From contig CANRFN010000001.1 in the NCBI GenBank assembly GCA_947629915.1, positions 1 to 64,000 on the forward strand: a DNA stretch of 64,000 nt, given 5' to 3'. The position numbers and the translations under genes are program-made. The notes under the pieces are model-generated. The model did not search any database, was not told the origin of the DNA, and worked only from the letters and a program-made list of their open reading frames with translations. Below are positions 52,429 to 62,843 of the stretch, one piece after another. The DNA is from an uncultured Oscillospiraceae bacterium (lineage in GTDB: Bacteria; Bacillota; Clostridia; Oscillospirales; Oscillospiraceae). Every line of letters starts with the position of its first letter. Within the stretch, counting starts at the first letter, position 1.

Positions 52429-53790
52429 TTGCCACCAGAAGAAGAACTTGCCCGTCTGCAGGTACCCCGCGCCATAGACGCCGAGCAGTCTGTTCTGGGC
52501 GCCATGCTCATAGACGCCCGCTGCGTGCCGGACGTCATGAGCAAGCTGCGGCCGGATGACTTCTATATGCGCACCAACCGGGAGATCTTTGAGGTCCTCT
52601 TCCGCATGTTCAACCGCTTCGAGACCATCGATGTGGTGACGGCGGTAAACGCCATGAAGCGGGAGGGGGTCTACAACGAGCAGACCTCCCTGACCTACCT
52701 CCGGGATCTGGTGGAGAACACCCCGTCCACCGCCAACGTGATGGACTACGTGGACATCGTGCTGGACAAGGCGGTATTGCGGCGGATCTCAGACACCTCT
52801 GCGGAGCTGGCCGAGCTGGCCCGGGCCGAGGGCAGCACCGCCGCTGAGGTGCTGGACGTGGCGGAGCAGCGGATCTACGCCATCCGCCAGGGCCGGTCTG
52901 CCAAGGGTCTCACCCACATCTCACTGGTCATGGCCAACGTGTACAACACCATTCGGGCCCGCCAGGAGAGCGGCGCGGACTTCCCCGGCCTCTCCACCGG
53001 TCTCATCGACCTGGACCGGCGGATCACCGGCCTGAACAACTCAGACCTCATCATCGTGGCCGCCCGCCCCGGCGTGGGCAAGACCTCCCTGGCCTTGAAC
53101 ATCGGCGTGGAGGTGAGCAAGAACTCCGGCAAGACCGTGGCGGTGTTCTCCCTGGAGATGAGCAAGGAGCAGCTGGGCACCCGCCTTCTCTCCGCCGAGG
53201 CCCTGATGGACAACAAGAAGCTCCTCACCGGCCGCATCGCCGGGGACGAGGAGTGGGGACGGCTGGCCCTGGGCGTGGCCTCTCTCAGCTCCGCCAAGAT
53301 GTATATCGATGACGACTCCTCCCTTACGGTGGCGGACATCAACGCCAAGTGCCGCCGGATTGAAAACCTGGGCCTTGTCATCATAGACTACCTGCAGCTC
53401 ATGACCTCCGCCGGCGGCCCCACCCGCAGCCAGGAGAGCCGGCAGCAGGTGGTGTCCGACATGACCCGCGCTTTGAAGCTCATGGCCAAGGAGCTGAACG
53501 TGCCGGTGATCTGCATGTCCCAGCTGTCCCGCGCCAACGAGAACCGGGCCACCGGCCAGCGCCGTCCCATGCTCTCGGACCTGCGGGAGTCCGGCTCCAT
53601 CGAACAGGACGCGGACATCGTGCTCTTCCTCTACCGGGAGAGCTACTATGAGGAGGACACCGAGAACCCCAACGTGGCCGAGTGCATCGTGGCCAAGAAC
53701 CGCCACGGCGAGACCGGCACCGTGATGCTGGAGTGGCGGCCGGAGTTCACCCTCTTTCGCAACCTGGCCATCAGCGAGGAAGATCTGTGA
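52429..53790 (+). CDS. dnaB: Replicative DNA helicase DnaB
   Basis: This 453-residue hexameric helicase unwinds DNA at the replication fork. The N-terminal domain begins LQVPRAIDAEQSVLGAML, the linker follows, and the RecA-like motor has Walker A ARPGVGKT (212-219), Walker B LVIIDYLQLM and the arginine-finger region DLRESGSIEQDAD. I chose the TTG at 52429, as AAGAGGTG precedes it by 6 bases; an in-frame GTG at 52420 lies inside that site. No intein is present. It is coupled to tilS by a GTGA overlap. Confidence 0.96.
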   Translation: MPPEEELARLQVPRAIDAEQSVLGAMLIDARCVPDVMSKLRPDDFYMRTNREIFEVLFRMFNRFETIDVVTAVNAMKREGVYNEQTSLTYLRDLVENTPSTANVMDYVDIVLDKAVLRRISDTSAELAELARAEGSTAAEVLDVAEQRIYAIRQGRSAKGLTHISLVMANVYNTIRARQESGADFPGLSTGLIDLDRRITGLNNSDLIIVAARPGVGKTSLALNIGVEVSKNSGKTVAVFSLEMSKEQLGTRLLSAEALMDNKKLLTGRIAGDEEWGRLALGVASLSSAKMYIDDDSSLTVADINAKCRRIENLGLVIIDYLQLMTSAGGPTRSQESRQQVVSDMTRALKLMAKELNVPVICMSQLSRANENRATGQRRPMLSDLRESGSIEQDADIVLFLYRESYYEEDTENPNVAECIVAKNRHGETGTVMLEWRPEFTLFRNLAISEEDL

Positions 53791-55166
53791 GCCGGGCGGA
53801 AGAACTGTTCCGGGCAGACCTGATCCCCCCGGGCGGAGCGGTGGTGTGCGCCGTCTCCGGCGGGGCGGACTCCGTGTGCCTGCTCCACCTGCTGCGGCTG
53901 CACCAGGCCAAGGTGCCCTTCAACCTCATCGCCGCCCATTACAACCACAAGCTGCGGGGTGCGGAATCAGACCGGGACGAGGCCTTTGTCCGGGCTCTGG
54001 TGTCCAGCGATGCCATGGCCCTGGAGGGCCTGCCGCCCCTGCCCCTCTATGTGGGCAGCGGCGATGTGGCGGCGGAGGCGGCCAGGCGAAAGGGCGGCAC
54101 CGAAGAGGCAGCCAGACTGCTGCGGTACCGCTTCCTTCAGGAGACCGCAGATTCTCTGGGCGGGGCCTGGATCGCCACCGCCCACACCGCAGACGACAAC
54201 CTGGAGACCTTTTTTCTCCACTTTCTCCGGGGCAGCGGCCTCACGGGTCTCGCCGGCATCCGCCCGGTGCGGGACAACCTGTTGCGGCCCATGCTGGACA
54301 TCACCCGGCGGGACGTGGAAGACCACCTGGACCAGTATGCCCTCCCCCATGTGGAGGACAGCACCAACCGCAGTGAGGACTACAGCCGCAACCGGATCCG
54401 CCATCGCGTGATCCCCCTGCTCTCAGACCTCTCCCCCCGGCTGGATCAGCGGGGGCGAGACACCCTCCGGTACCTCCGGGAGGATGAGGACTATCTGCAG
54501 CAGGAGGCGGCGAAGGCAGTTGCTGAGGCGGTTGAGGAAAACGGCACCCTGCGGATCCCCGCCGAGACGGTGGCCCGGCTTCCCCGGCCCCTGGCCGTCC
54601 GGGCAGCGCAGCAGCTGCTCTCCCGCCTCACAGATGGGACCGTGCCCGCCTCCGCCTTTCACCTGGAGAGCATCCTCCGCATCGCGGCATCGGAGGATCC
54701 CGGCGCCGCAGCGGATCTCACCGGCGGCGTCTCCGTGCAGAGGGCCTACCGGGATCTGATCTTGTCCAGGACTACGGCATCTGCCGCCCCTCCCCCGCCC
54801 CAGCCGCTGCGGCTGGGGGAGAACCGCTGGGGCAGCTGGCGCATCACCCTGGCGGAGGAGCTCGCCCCGGGGAAGGCGTACCGGGGCCCGGGAGACTTCT
54901 TCCTCCTGCCCGGCCTGTACTCCGTGCGGGCCCGCCGGGAGGGCGACACCCTACAGCTGGGACCCCGGCCCAGAAAGACCGTAAAGAAGCTGCTCATAGA
55001 CAGCAAAGTTCCCCGGGTACGGCGGGACCAGCTGCCTGTTCTGGAGCGGGACGGCCGAGCGGCGGCCCTGGGCTCCTTTGGCCCGGAGCGCAGCTTTCTC
55101 GCCGTTTCCAACACCCCATCCCTTCACATCACCATCGCCGAACTCTATCAGGACAAAGGAGAATGA
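53787..55166 (+). CDS. tilS: tRNA(Ile)-lysidine synthase
   Basis: This 459-residue enzyme converts the wobble C of tRNA-Ile(CAU) to lysidine. The PP-loop ATPase motif is SGGADS (24-29), followed by AAHYNHKLRG, IATAHTADDNLETF and DSTNRSEDYSRNRIRH. The C-terminal TilS domain follows, with RPRKTVKKLLIDSKVPR. The GTG start overlaps the dnaB stop and has GAGGAAG upstream. The order tilS-hpt-ftsH is conserved across Firmicutes. Confidence 0.95.
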   Translation: MSRAEELFRADLIPPGGAVVCAVSGGADSVCLLHLLRLHQAKVPFNLIAAHYNHKLRGAESDRDEAFVRALVSSDAMALEGLPPLPLYVGSGDVAAEAARRKGGTEEAARLLRYRFLQETADSLGGAWIATAHTADDNLETFFLHFLRGSGLTGLAGIRPVRDNLLRPMLDITRRDVEDHLDQYALPHVEDSTNRSEDYSRNRIRHRVIPLLSDLSPRLDQRGRDTLRYLREDEDYLQQEAAKAVAEAVEENGTLRIPAETVARLPRPLAVRAAQQLLSRLTDGTVPASAFHLESILRIAASEDPGAAADLTGGVSVQRAYRDLILSRTTASAAPPPPQPLRLGENRWGSWRITLAEELAPGKAYRGPGDFFLLPGLYSVRARREGDTLQLGPRPRKTVKKLLIDSKVPRVRRDQLPVLERDGRAAALGSFGPERSFLAVSNTPSLHITIAELYQDKGE

Positions 55167-55169
55167 CTC

Positions 55170-55715
55170 ATGCATCAGGACATCGCAAGGATCATGTACA
55201 CCGAGCAGGAAATCAAGGACCGCGTCCAGGCTCTGGGCAAGATGATCACCCGGGACTATCAGGGCAAAGCCCCCGTTCTGGCCTCTGTGCTGCGGGGCTC
55301 CTACATCTTTATGGCGGACCTGTCCCGCGCCATTGAACTTCCCGTCTCCATCGACTTTATGGCAGTTTCCTCCTACGGCTCCGGCACCGTGAGTTCCGGC
55401 CAGGTGGAGATCAAGAAGGACCTCTCGGACTCCATCGAGGGCAAGGACCTCATCGTAGTGGAGGACATTCTGGACTCCGGCAACACCCTCTACTACCTCA
55501 TGGACGTTCTGAAGGTGCGCAAGCCCGCCTCCATCCGCATCTGCACGCTGCTGGATAAGCCGGGCCGCCGCCAGAAGCCCATCCGGGCAGACTATGTGGG
55601 CTTTGTGATCCCGGACGCCTTTATCGTGGGCTACGGCCTGGACTACGATGAGAAGTACCGCAACCTGCCCTACATCGGACTGCTCAAGCCCGAGATCTAC
55701 GATCAAGCCAAATGA
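55170..55715 (+). CDS. hpt: Hypoxanthine phosphoribosyltransferase
   Basis: This 181-residue type I phosphoribosyltransferase salvages hypoxanthine and guanine with PRPP. The PRPP loop is [12 protein letters not shown]; the catalytic flexible-loop SSYGSGT and the purine-binding [10 protein letters not shown] segment are present. AAAGGAG precedes the ATG, which is 3 bases after the tilS stop. Confidence 0.95.
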   Translation: MHQDIARIMYTEQEIKDRVQALGKMITRDYQGKAPVLASVLRGSYIFMADLSRAIELPVSIDFMAVSSYGSGTVSSGQVEIKKDLSDSIEGKDLIVVEDILDSGNTLYYLMDVLKVRKPASIRICTLLDKPGRRQKPIRADYVGFVIPDAFIVGYGLDYDEKYRNLPYIGLLKPEIYDQAK

Positions 55716-55728
55716 GGAGCGCTGTCTG

Positions 55729-57567
55729 TTGAAAAAAATAAATCTAGCATCCATCATGCCCTTTCTGCTCATCCTGATCTTCGTGGTCTACTTCTTCCTG
55801 ATCTCCAGTGCGGGTTCCCAGAGCGACATCCCGTACTCCCAGGTGACCACCTTGTTTCAGGAGGGAAAGGTCTCCCGCTTCAGCGTATCCGGCAGCGGCG
55901 AGCTCACCCTGCTGACCACCGATCAGCAGATGCTGCGCCACAAGCTGGCGGATGTGGAGCGCTTCCGGGCAGAACTGGGCTCCCTCTGGGAGGAGCAGCT
56001 GGCCGATGGCACCCTGACGGACTACAACTTTGAGCCCGCCTTTGAGATGCCCATGTGGATGATGGTCCTGCTGCCGGTGCTCATCTCAGCGCTCACCATA
56101 TTCGCCATCTTCACCCTCTCCGCCCGCTCGGCAGGCGGCACCATGAACGGCCCCGGCGGCAACTTCGTCCACGCCCGGGCCTCGGACGGCGGGGACAGCC
56201 CGGTGACCTTTGCCGATGTGGCCGGCGCCGATGAGGAGAAGCAGGAGCTGCAGGAGATCGTGGACTTTCTGAAAGATCCCCAGCGGTATATCGATCTGGG
56301 CGCCCGGATCCCCAAGGGCGTGTTGCTGGTTGGCCCTCCCGGCACCGGCAAGACGCTTCTGGCCAAGGCCGTGGCCGGCGAGGCCGGGGTGAAGTTTCTC
56401 ACCATCTCCGGATCAGACTTCGTGGAGCTCTACGTGGGCGTTGGCGCGTCCCGGGTGCGGGACCTGTTCCAGCAGGCCAAGGCCGAGCCCCCGGCCATCG
56501 TCTTCATCGATGAGATCGATGCGGTGGGCCGGCAGCGCGGCGCCGGCCTGGGCGGCGGCCACGATGAGCGGGAGCAGACCTTGAACCAGCTTCTCGTGGA
56601 GATGGACGGCTTCTCCGCCAACCAGGGCGTGATCGTGATGGCCGCCACCAACCGCCAGGACATCCTGGACCCCGCCCTGCTGCGGCCCGGCCGCTTTGAC
56701 CGCCAGATCTATGTGGGCCAGCCGGACATCAAGGGCCGGGAGGAGATCCTGAAAGTCCACACTCGGGCCAAACCCCTGGCGGAGGACGTGGACCTCCGGG
56801 AGATCGCCCGGGAGACCACCGGATTTACCGGCGCCGACCTGGAGAACCTGATGAACGAGTCCGCCCTTCTGGCCGCCCGGAACCACCAGCGGTTTATCAC
56901 CCTGCAGAACGTGCAGGACTCTGTGATCAAGGTGATCGCAGGCCCGGAGAAGAAGAGCCGGGAGCAGGTGGAGGCAGACCGCCGCATCACCGCCTTCCAC
57001 GAGGCCGGGCACGCCGTGGTGAGCCACTATCTGCCCACCCAGGACCCCGTCCAGCAGGTCACCATCATCCCCAGAGGCCAGGCCCTGGGCATGACCATCA
57101 ACCGGCCGGAGCGGGACCGGGACCACGTCACCCGGCAGAAGCTCATGGAGACCCTCTCCACCCTCCTGGGCGGGCGGGCCGCCGAGGAGACCATGCTGGG
57201 CTATGTGTGTACCGGGGCGGTGAGCGACCTGCAGCGGGCCACCCAGATCGCCCGCAACATGGTGACCCAGTACGGCATGAGCAGCCGCCTGGGCCCTGTG
57301 GTGTACGACACCAATCACGATGAAGTTTTCCTGGGCCGCTCCATGGCCCAGGCCAGACCCTACTCCGAGGAGACCGCCTCCCTCATAGACAGCGAGGTAA
57401 AGGCGCTGCTGGACGAGGCCTATCAGCGCTGCCTGGAGATCCTGGCCAAAAACCGGCCGGAGCTGGAAGCCGTGGCGGCCTATCTGCTGGAACATGAGAG
57501 CATGGACGCCGCCGCATTCCGGAATATCTGCGGCGAGCCTGCCTCCCGGCTGGCGCCGGAGATGTAG
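55729..57567 (+). CDS. ftsH: ATP-dependent zinc metalloprotease FtsH
   Basis: This 612-residue membrane AAA protease degrades damaged membrane and regulatory proteins. A membrane helix near residues 9-25 is followed by a periplasmic-side domain, a second helix (about 105-128), and the AAA module with Walker A GPPGTGKT (202-209), Walker [10 protein letters not shown] and an SRH region ([20 protein letters not shown]). The peptidase site is HEAGH (424-428). I place the start at TTG 55729, with GAGGAG 9 bases upstream; the longer frame overlaps hpt coding sequence. Confidence 0.95.
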   Translation: MKKINLASIMPFLLILIFVVYFFLISSAGSQSDIPYSQVTTLFQEGKVSRFSVSGSGELTLLTTDQQMLRHKLADVERFRAELGSLWEEQLADGTLTDYNFEPAFEMPMWMMVLLPVLISALTIFAIFTLSARSAGGTMNGPGGNFVHARASDGGDSPVTFADVAGADEEKQELQEIVDFLKDPQRYIDLGARIPKGVLLVGPPGTGKTLLAKAVAGEAGVKFLTISGSDFVELYVGVGASRVRDLFQQAKAEPPAIVFIDEIDAVGRQRGAGLGGGHDEREQTLNQLLVEMDGFSANQGVIVMAATNRQDILDPALLRPGRFDRQIYVGQPDIKGREEILKVHTRAKPLAEDVDLREIARETTGFTGADLENLMNESALLAARNHQRFITLQNVQDSVIKVIAGPEKKSREQVEADRRITAFHEAGHAVVSHYLPTQDPVQQVTIIPRGQALGMTINRPERDRDHVTRQKLMETLSTLLGGRAAEETMLGYVCTGAVSDLQRATQIARNMVTQYGMSSRLGPVVYDTNHDEVFLGRSMAQARPYSEETASLIDSEVKALLDEAYQRCLEILAKNRPELEAVAAYLLEHESMDAAAFRNICGEPASRLAPEM

Positions 57568-57580
57568 AGGAGATGCATTG

Positions 57581-58351
57581 ATGGAACCCAAGCAAACAAA
57601 TCCGTCCCCAGAGGAGGACGTCACCGAGGTGTTGCTCCCCGGCAATCCGGAGGACGACCTCTCGGAAAATGAGCGCCAGTCCCTTCTGGCGGACACCCTT
57701 CTGGAGGCCTCTCTCACCCAGGATGCATCCCCTGCCCCGGAGGACAAGTCGGAGGGCGGGGATCAGCCCCTGTTGGGCCGTCTCATGCGCTCCTCCAAAG
57801 AGGGGAAGAATAAGAAGCAGAAGGCGGACTCCGCCCAGGAGATGTACCTGAACATCCGGTCTCTTGTGACCATGATGGCCGTCTTCATCCTGGTCTTCAC
57901 CTTTGTGGCACGGGTGATCGTGGTCTCCGGCCCGTCTATGGAGAACACCTTGCAGAACGGCGATGTGATCGTGATCTGGTCCCTCCTCTATGACCCGAAG
58001 CCGGGCGACATCGTGGTGCTCACCCAGCAGTCCTATCAGGAGGACAGCATCGTAAAGCGGATCATCGCCACCGGCGGACAGCATGTGGACATCGACTACG
58101 AGCGCGGCACCGTGTCTGTGGACGGCAATGTGCTGGATGAACCCTATATCAAAGAGGCCATGCGGGTGCCGGACTACGGCGCCTCCGTGACATCGGTGAC
58201 GGTGCCGGAGGGCTGCCTCTTTGTGATGGGAGACAACAGGAACCACTCCGCAGACAGCCGGTATACGCCTATCGGCATCATAGACGCCCGGTGCGTCATC
58301 GGGAAGGCGGTAGTGGTGCTGTACCCCTTCTCGGACTTTCACGTTCTCTAA
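57581..58351 (+). CDS. lepB: Signal peptidase I
   Basis: This 256-residue S26 peptidase cleaves signal peptides. An unusually long acidic N-terminal cytoplasmic part (about 90 residues, ending in a Lys-rich stretch) precedes one membrane helix. The catalytic Ser119 lies in VSGPSMENTL, the general base Lys159 in DSIVKRIIA, and box E in VMGDNRNHSADSR. GAGGAGAT precedes the ATG. It follows ftsH by 13 bases on the same strand. Confidence 0.93.
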   Translation: MEPKQTNPSPEEDVTEVLLPGNPEDDLSENERQSLLADTLLEASLTQDASPAPEDKSEGGDQPLLGRLMRSSKEGKNKKQKADSAQEMYLNIRSLVTMMAVFILVFTFVARVIVVSGPSMENTLQNGDVIVIWSLLYDPKPGDIVVLTQQSYQEDSIVKRIIATGGQHVDIDYERGTVSVDGNVLDEPYIKEAMRVPDYGASVTSVTVPEGCLFVMGDNRNHSADSRYTPIGIIDARCVIGKAVVVLYPFSDFHVL

Positions 58352-58373
58352 GCAGGCACGGAGGTGATCTCAC

Positions 58374-59237
58374 ATGCATCGTAAAACGCATATGCGGCTC
58401 CCCTGGCTGATCGCCACCGCTGTGGGGGCCATCGCCGGAATCCTGCTGCGCCGGATGCAGCTGGGAAGTGCATTTGAAGAATCCGGCCTGGCCACCCCCG
58501 GTGCCCCCACCACCGTGATGCTGCTCTGCGGCCTCGCCATCATTATGGCGGTGTTCTCCATGCTCACCGCCGCACAGCCCATTTCGAAAGACAGCCGGAA
58601 CCGCCCCGCGGGGGCAGACCGGGCCCTCATCGATCCGGACAACAAGGTGTTTCCCGTGCTGCTGGTGATCGCGGCATTTCTGGACCTGGCCGCAGCCCCC
58701 TTCTTTCTCACCAACGGCTTTCAGCTGCTCTCCGGCTCCCTCCAGGTACACCAGGTGGCTGAGATGTCTACCAACAACGGCCTTCTGATCTTTGCCGCCG
58801 GCGTGGGCGCCGTGCTCAGCTTTATCGGACTCTTCCAGATGGCCCGGGAGTGCAACACCCCCGGCCGCCGGGGCCGCAGCGGGTTCGGCGGGGTGATGCC
58901 CGCCGCCGGCTGCTGCATCTGGCTCATGGAGCACTTCCGCTCTTTCGCCCCTCACCCGGAGCTCTGGGAGTACGGGCCCCAGCTCATCGCCATCGCCGTC
59001 GCCATGTTCTTCTACCTGGATCTGGCCAGTCTGGCCTCCACTGCCCCCCACCCCAAGCGGTCCCTGTGGCTGGGTGCCATGACTGTGGTCCTCTCCACCC
59101 TGTCCCTGCTCAACGCCCCCCATCTCGGCGACATGATTCTGCTGTGTTCCCAGACTCTGGCCGCCATAGCCGTGCTCTGGCAGATGCCGGACAATCTGAA
59201 CCTTCCCCTGCCGGACAGCACGCAACCTGAACCTTAA
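58374..59237 (+). CDS. Hypothetical multi-pass membrane protein
   Basis: This 287-residue protein has seven or eight hydrophobic segments spread along its length (for example VMLLCGLAIIMAVFSML, VLLVIAAFLDLAAAPFFL, LIAIAVAMFFYLDLAS) and no recognisable domain. GGAGGTGA precedes the ATG. It sits 22 bases after lepB and 15 bases before metG in the same direction. I do not recognise the family and propose no function. Confidence 0.75.
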   Translation: MHRKTHMRLPWLIATAVGAIAGILLRRMQLGSAFEESGLATPGAPTTVMLLCGLAIIMAVFSMLTAAQPISKDSRNRPAGADRALIDPDNKVFPVLLVIAAFLDLAAAPFFLTNGFQLLSGSLQVHQVAEMSTNNGLLIFAAGVGAVLSFIGLFQMARECNTPGRRGRSGFGGVMPAAGCCIWLMEHFRSFAPHPELWEYGPQLIAIAVAMFFYLDLASLASTAPHPKRSLWLGAMTVVLSTLSLLNAPHLGDMILLCSQTLAAIAVLWQMPDNLNLPLPDSTQPEP

Positions 59238-59252
59238 GGAGGAACCCTCTCT

Positions 59253-61220
59253 ATGAGTAAACCCAAATTCTATATCACCACCCCCATCTACTACCCGTCC
59301 AACAAACTGCACATCGGGCATACCTACTGCACCGTGGCCACCGATGCCATGGCACGCTACAAGCGTCTGCAGGGCTGCGATGTGATGTTCCTCACCGGCA
59401 CAGACGAGCACGGACAGAAGATCGAGGGCGCCGCCAAAGAGGCCGGCATCACCCCGCAGCAGTTCGTGGACAACATCGTGACAGGCCCCCGGGGCGTGCT
59501 GGACCTCTGGAAGCTGATGAACATCTCCTATGACCGGTTCATCCGCACCACCGATGACTACCACGTCCACGCCATCCAGCGGATCTTCAAGCGGATGCAC
59601 GACAACGGGGACATCTACAAGGGCAAATACGTGGGCAAGTACTGCAAGCCCTGCGAGTCCTTCTGGACCGAGAGCCAGCTGAAGGACGGCAAGTGCCCGG
59701 ACTGCGGCCGCGAAGTGGTGGACGCCGAGGAGGAGGCCTATTTCTTCCGGCTCAGCAAGTACGCAGACCGGATCCAGCATCTCCTGGAGGACACGGACTT
59801 TCTGGAGCCCCGCAGCCGGGTAAACGAGATGGTGAACAACTTCATCAAGCCAGGCCTCGAGGACCTCTGCGTCTCCCGCACCTCCTTCACCTGGGGCGTG
59901 CCGGTGGACTTTGACCCCGGCCATGTGGTCTACGTCTGGGTGGATGCCCTCTTCAACTATATGACCGCCCTGGGCTTTGAGAACGATGCCCACCAGGACC
60001 TGGACAAGTTCTGGCCCGCAGACGTGCACTTTGTGGGCAAGGAGATCGTCCGCTTCCACTCCATCATCTGGCCGGCCATGCTCATGAGCCTGGACCTGCC
60101 CCTGCCCAAGAAGGTATACGGCCACGGCTGGCTGCTGCTGGACGGCGGCAAGATGTCCAAGTCCAAGGGCAACGTGGTGGATCCCTATCTGCTGGCAGAG
60201 CACTTCGGCGTGGACGCCCTGCGGTTCTTCCTGCTGCGCACCTTCCCCTTCGGCTCCGATGGCAACTTCTCCAACGAGGCCCTTATCAACACCATCAATG
60301 TGGATCTGGCCAACGACCTGGGCAACCTCCTCAGCCGCACCACCGCCATGGTGCAGAAGTACTTCGGAGAGAGGCTCCCCGCGGACCGGCAGTGGGACGA
60401 GAGCCTGGACCGGGATCTGCAGCAGATGGCCAGCGGCCTTCGGGACGAGTACGAGGCGGAGATGGAGCGCTATCAGTTCCAGAACGCCCTGGACAAGGTG
60501 TTCAAGGTGATCCAGCGGGCCAACAAGTATATCGATGAGACCGCCCCCTGGGTGCTGGCCAAGGACATGAACGCCAACGCCGGCCGTCTCGCCGCCGTGC
60601 TCTATTACCTGCTGGAGACCACCCGCATCTGCGGCATTCTCCTCACCCCGTTCATGCCCGAGAGCATGGACAAGCTCTTCCAGCAGATCGGCGCCCCAGC
60701 GGACTGCCAGACCTGGGAGAGCGCAGCCCAGTGGGGCGCTCTGCCTGCGGATCACATCTCCAAGGGAGACAACCTCTTCCCCCGCATCGACATGGAAAAG
60801 GCCCTGGCCGAGCTGGAGGAAATCTCCGCGAAGGCCGCCGAGCCCGCCGGCCCCTTGGTGGAAGTGGAGCCCCAGTTGGAGACCCCGGTGGACTTTGACA
60901 CCTTCTGCGCCTGCGACATGCGGGCCGTGAAGGTGAAGGCCTGCGAGAAGGTGAAGAAGTCCAAGAAGCTTCTCAAGTTCACCCTGGATGACGGCACCGG
61001 CACGGACCGCACCATCCTCTCCGGCATCGCCATGTACTACACCCCGGAGGAGCTGGTGGGCAAGACCCTGGTGGCCATCGTGAACCTGCCGCCCAGACCG
61101 ATGATGGGCGAGACGTCCTGCGGCATGCTGCTCTCCGCCGTCCACAAGGAGGACGGCCAGGAGAAACTGCACCTCATCATGGTGGACAACAGCATCCCCG
61201 CCGGCGCCCGCCTCTGCTGA
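59253..61220 (+). CDS. metG: Methionyl-tRNA synthetase
   Basis: This 655-residue class I synthetase charges tRNA-Met. The HIGH-type motif is HIGHTYC, the KMSKS motif is KMSKSKGN, and a zinc knuckle CKPCESFWTE ... CPDCGRE lies in the connective peptide. The C-terminal EMAP/OB tRNA-binding domain starts near residue 545 (FDTFCACDMRAVKVKACEKV). AAGGAGG precedes the ATG. No T-box is present in the short gap upstream. Confidence 0.96.
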   Translation: MSKPKFYITTPIYYPSNKLHIGHTYCTVATDAMARYKRLQGCDVMFLTGTDEHGQKIEGAAKEAGITPQQFVDNIVTGPRGVLDLWKLMNISYDRFIRTTDDYHVHAIQRIFKRMHDNGDIYKGKYVGKYCKPCESFWTESQLKDGKCPDCGREVVDAEEEAYFFRLSKYADRIQHLLEDTDFLEPRSRVNEMVNNFIKPGLEDLCVSRTSFTWGVPVDFDPGHVVYVWVDALFNYMTALGFENDAHQDLDKFWPADVHFVGKEIVRFHSIIWPAMLMSLDLPLPKKVYGHGWLLLDGGKMSKSKGNVVDPYLLAEHFGVDALRFFLLRTFPFGSDGNFSNEALINTINVDLANDLGNLLSRTTAMVQKYFGERLPADRQWDESLDRDLQQMASGLRDEYEAEMERYQFQNALDKVFKVIQRANKYIDETAPWVLAKDMNANAGRLAAVLYYLLETTRICGILLTPFMPESMDKLFQQIGAPADCQTWESAAQWGALPADHISKGDNLFPRIDMEKALAELEEISAKAAEPAGPLVEVEPQLETPVDFDTFCACDMRAVKVKACEKVKKSKKLLKFTLDDGTGTDRTILSGIAMYYTPEELVGKTLVAIVNLPPRPMMGETSCGMLLSAVHKEDGQEKLHLIMVDNSIPAGARLC

Positions 61221-61226
61221 GATGGT

Positions 61227-61811
61227 ATGCGGAAGGTATTGCTGAGCGTATCGCTGCTCCTTTTCCTGTTCTGTACCGCCTGCACCGGCGACATGACCAT
61301 AGACGAGTCCCTCGTCCGCACCTTCATCAGCGAGGCCAATGTGATCCAAGGCACCGTGGGAGAGGCCATGCACACCGCCTGGTTCGACTTCACGGTGAAC
61401 GCCACCCGCACCGCCCAGGCGTACGGCGGGCAGCAGCCGGAGGACAACGCGGTCTTCCTGGTGGCGGATATCACGGTGACCAGCACCATCGACCAGGACA
61501 TCCCCCTCTACGCCGCGGACTTCATGCTGCTCTGGTCTGACGGCTTCGACAACGCCCTGGTGGCCTGGACGGACACCCAGTTCCCCCAGGAGTACACCCT
61601 GGCGGCCGGCGAGACGGTCCGATATGACGCGGTCTATCAGGTGCCGGTGGACGGCCTCACCGTCCCCATCGCGGAAGAGGATGTGCTGCCCTCAGACAGC
61701 GGCGGGGCGGTGGCCTACGCCATCTACTTCCAGGAGTACTTTGAGGACGACACCAGGGGCTCCCAGTACTGCGTCACCGTGTCCCCGGAAGTGGCGGGGA
61801 CGGCAGAATAG
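61227..61811 (+). CDS. Putative DUF4352-like lipoprotein
   Basis: This 194-residue protein has a lipoprotein-type signal peptide ending FLFCTAC, with Cys19 as the likely lipidated residue; Cys at -3 is unusual for a lipobox. The rest is a single Ig-like beta domain with ENTIAL family features of DUF4352 in a loose sense (VFLVADITVTSTIDQDIPLY; DAVYQVPVDGL). The ribosome binding site is weak and the gene begins 7 bases after metG, suggesting coupled expression. The ligand and role are unknown. Confidence 0.75.
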   Translation: MRKVLLSVSLLLFLFCTACTGDMTIDESLVRTFISEANVIQGTVGEAMHTAWFDFTVNATRTAQAYGGQQPEDNAVFLVADITVTSTIDQDIPLYAADFMLLWSDGFDNALVAWTDTQFPQEYTLAAGETVRYDAVYQVPVDGLTVPIAEEDVLPSDSGGAVAYAIYFQEYFEDDTRGSQYCVTVSPEVAGTAE

Positions 61812-61823
61812 GAGGCAGTTTCC

Positions 61824-62597
61824 ATGCTCTTTGACACCCATGCCCACTATGACTCCCATCAGTTTGACCGAGACCGGGAGGAGGTGCTGGCGGCCCTTCC
61901 CGGGGCAGATGTGGCCCTGGTGGTAAACCCCGGCTGCGACCTCCCCTCCTCCCGGATGGCGGTCTCCCTGGCGGAGACCCACAGCGGCATCTACGCCGCT
62001 GTGGGGGTCCACCCGGAGGACTGCGCGGACTGGACCGATGCCATGTTGGACGAGCTTCGGGCGCTGGCGGCCCACCCCAAAGTGGTGGCCATCGGCGAGA
62101 TCGGCCTGGACTACTACTGGAAGGAGAATCCCCCCAGGGAGTTCCAGCAGCACGTCTTCCGGGCCCAGATGGCCCTGGCCCAGGAGCTGGACCTGCCGGT
62201 GATCGTCCACGACCGCGAGGCCCACGGGGACAGCATGGACATCGTCCGGGACTTTCCCGAGGTCCGAGGCGTGTTTCACTGCTTCTCCGGCAGCGCCGAG
62301 ATGGCCAAAGAGCTGGTGCGCCTGGGCTGGCACATCTCCTTCACCGGGGTGCTCACCTACCCCAACGCCCGGAAGGCCATTGAGGCCGCAGACGTGATCC
62401 CCCTGGACCGGCTGATGGTGGAGACAGACAGCCCCTATATGGCGCCGGTGCCATTCCGGGGCAGGCGCAACTGGTCTGGCTACGTGGAGCACACCGCCCG
62501 GCGGCTGGCCGAGGTAAAGGGAATCTCCTACGAGGCGTGCTGCCGCATCACCCTGGAAAACGGGCTGCGGTTTTTCCGTATTCCCGCCCCTGTCTGA
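61824..62597 (+). CDS. tatD: TatD family metal-dependent DNase
   Basis: This 257-residue amidohydrolase-fold nuclease has all metal-site motifs: DTHAHYDSHQF, VGVHPEDC, IGEIGLDYYW, VHDREAHGD, VFHCFSGSAEM and METDSPYM. TatD enzymes act as 3'-5' exonucleases in DNA repair and quality control. AGGAGG precedes the ATG. In many Firmicutes it follows metG, as here, separated by the lipoprotein gene. Confidence 0.95.
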   Translation: MLFDTHAHYDSHQFDRDREEVLAALPGADVALVVNPGCDLPSSRMAVSLAETHSGIYAAVGVHPEDCADWTDAMLDELRALAAHPKVVAIGEIGLDYYWKENPPREFQQHVFRAQMALAQELDLPVIVHDREAHGDSMDIVRDFPEVRGVFHCFSGSAEMAKELVRLGWHISFTGVLTYPNARKAIEAADVIPLDRLMVETDSPYMAPVPFRGRRNWSGYVEHTARRLAEVKGISYEACCRITLENGLRFFRIPAPV

Positions 62598-62613
62598 GGG
62601 CACTGGCCCTCAG
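62594..62613 (+). terminator. Small hairpin overlapping the tatD stop codon
   Basis: CTGAGGGC pairs with GCCCTCAG over a 4-base loop, with no T-run. It may be a weak terminator of the long plus-strand gene run. Downstream, 62614-62784 holds no gene; AATATTTGGG occurs there twice (near 62634 and 62766). Confidence 0.35.
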
Positions 62614-62784
62614 CCTCACGGGTTTCAATTTTCCAATATTTGGGCAGAATATGACAAACCTCCAAGTCCAGACTTCGAGAGAGCGATTTGGAAAAGTTCT
62701 GCAAGATATGGGATTTCTTGCCAGCTCTTCCCGCATTTTCAGGTGAATATGAGTCAACGCCTCTAAATATTTGGGAAAAACCTG

Positions 62785-62813
62785 TTGACTCCGACAATTC
62801 CAGCTGCTATAAT
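62785..62813 (+). promoter_or_regulatory. Sigma-A promoter of the cold-shock gene
   Basis: TTGACT (62785-62790), 17 bases, consensus TATAAT (62808-62813). The leader to the start codon is about 125 bases, as usual for csp genes. Confidence 0.9.
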
Positions 62814-62843
62814 CCTGCGTGGTTTTGATGTATGAGTCGTATA

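Noticed and set aside
58296..61373. 1025-codon open frame on the minus strand opposite metG and its neighbour
   Set aside because: It covers strong coding sequence on the other strand, is His/Gly/Val-rich and matches no family. The same holds for long antisense frames at 12098-13396, 22044-23840, 40244-42334 and 48868-50856.
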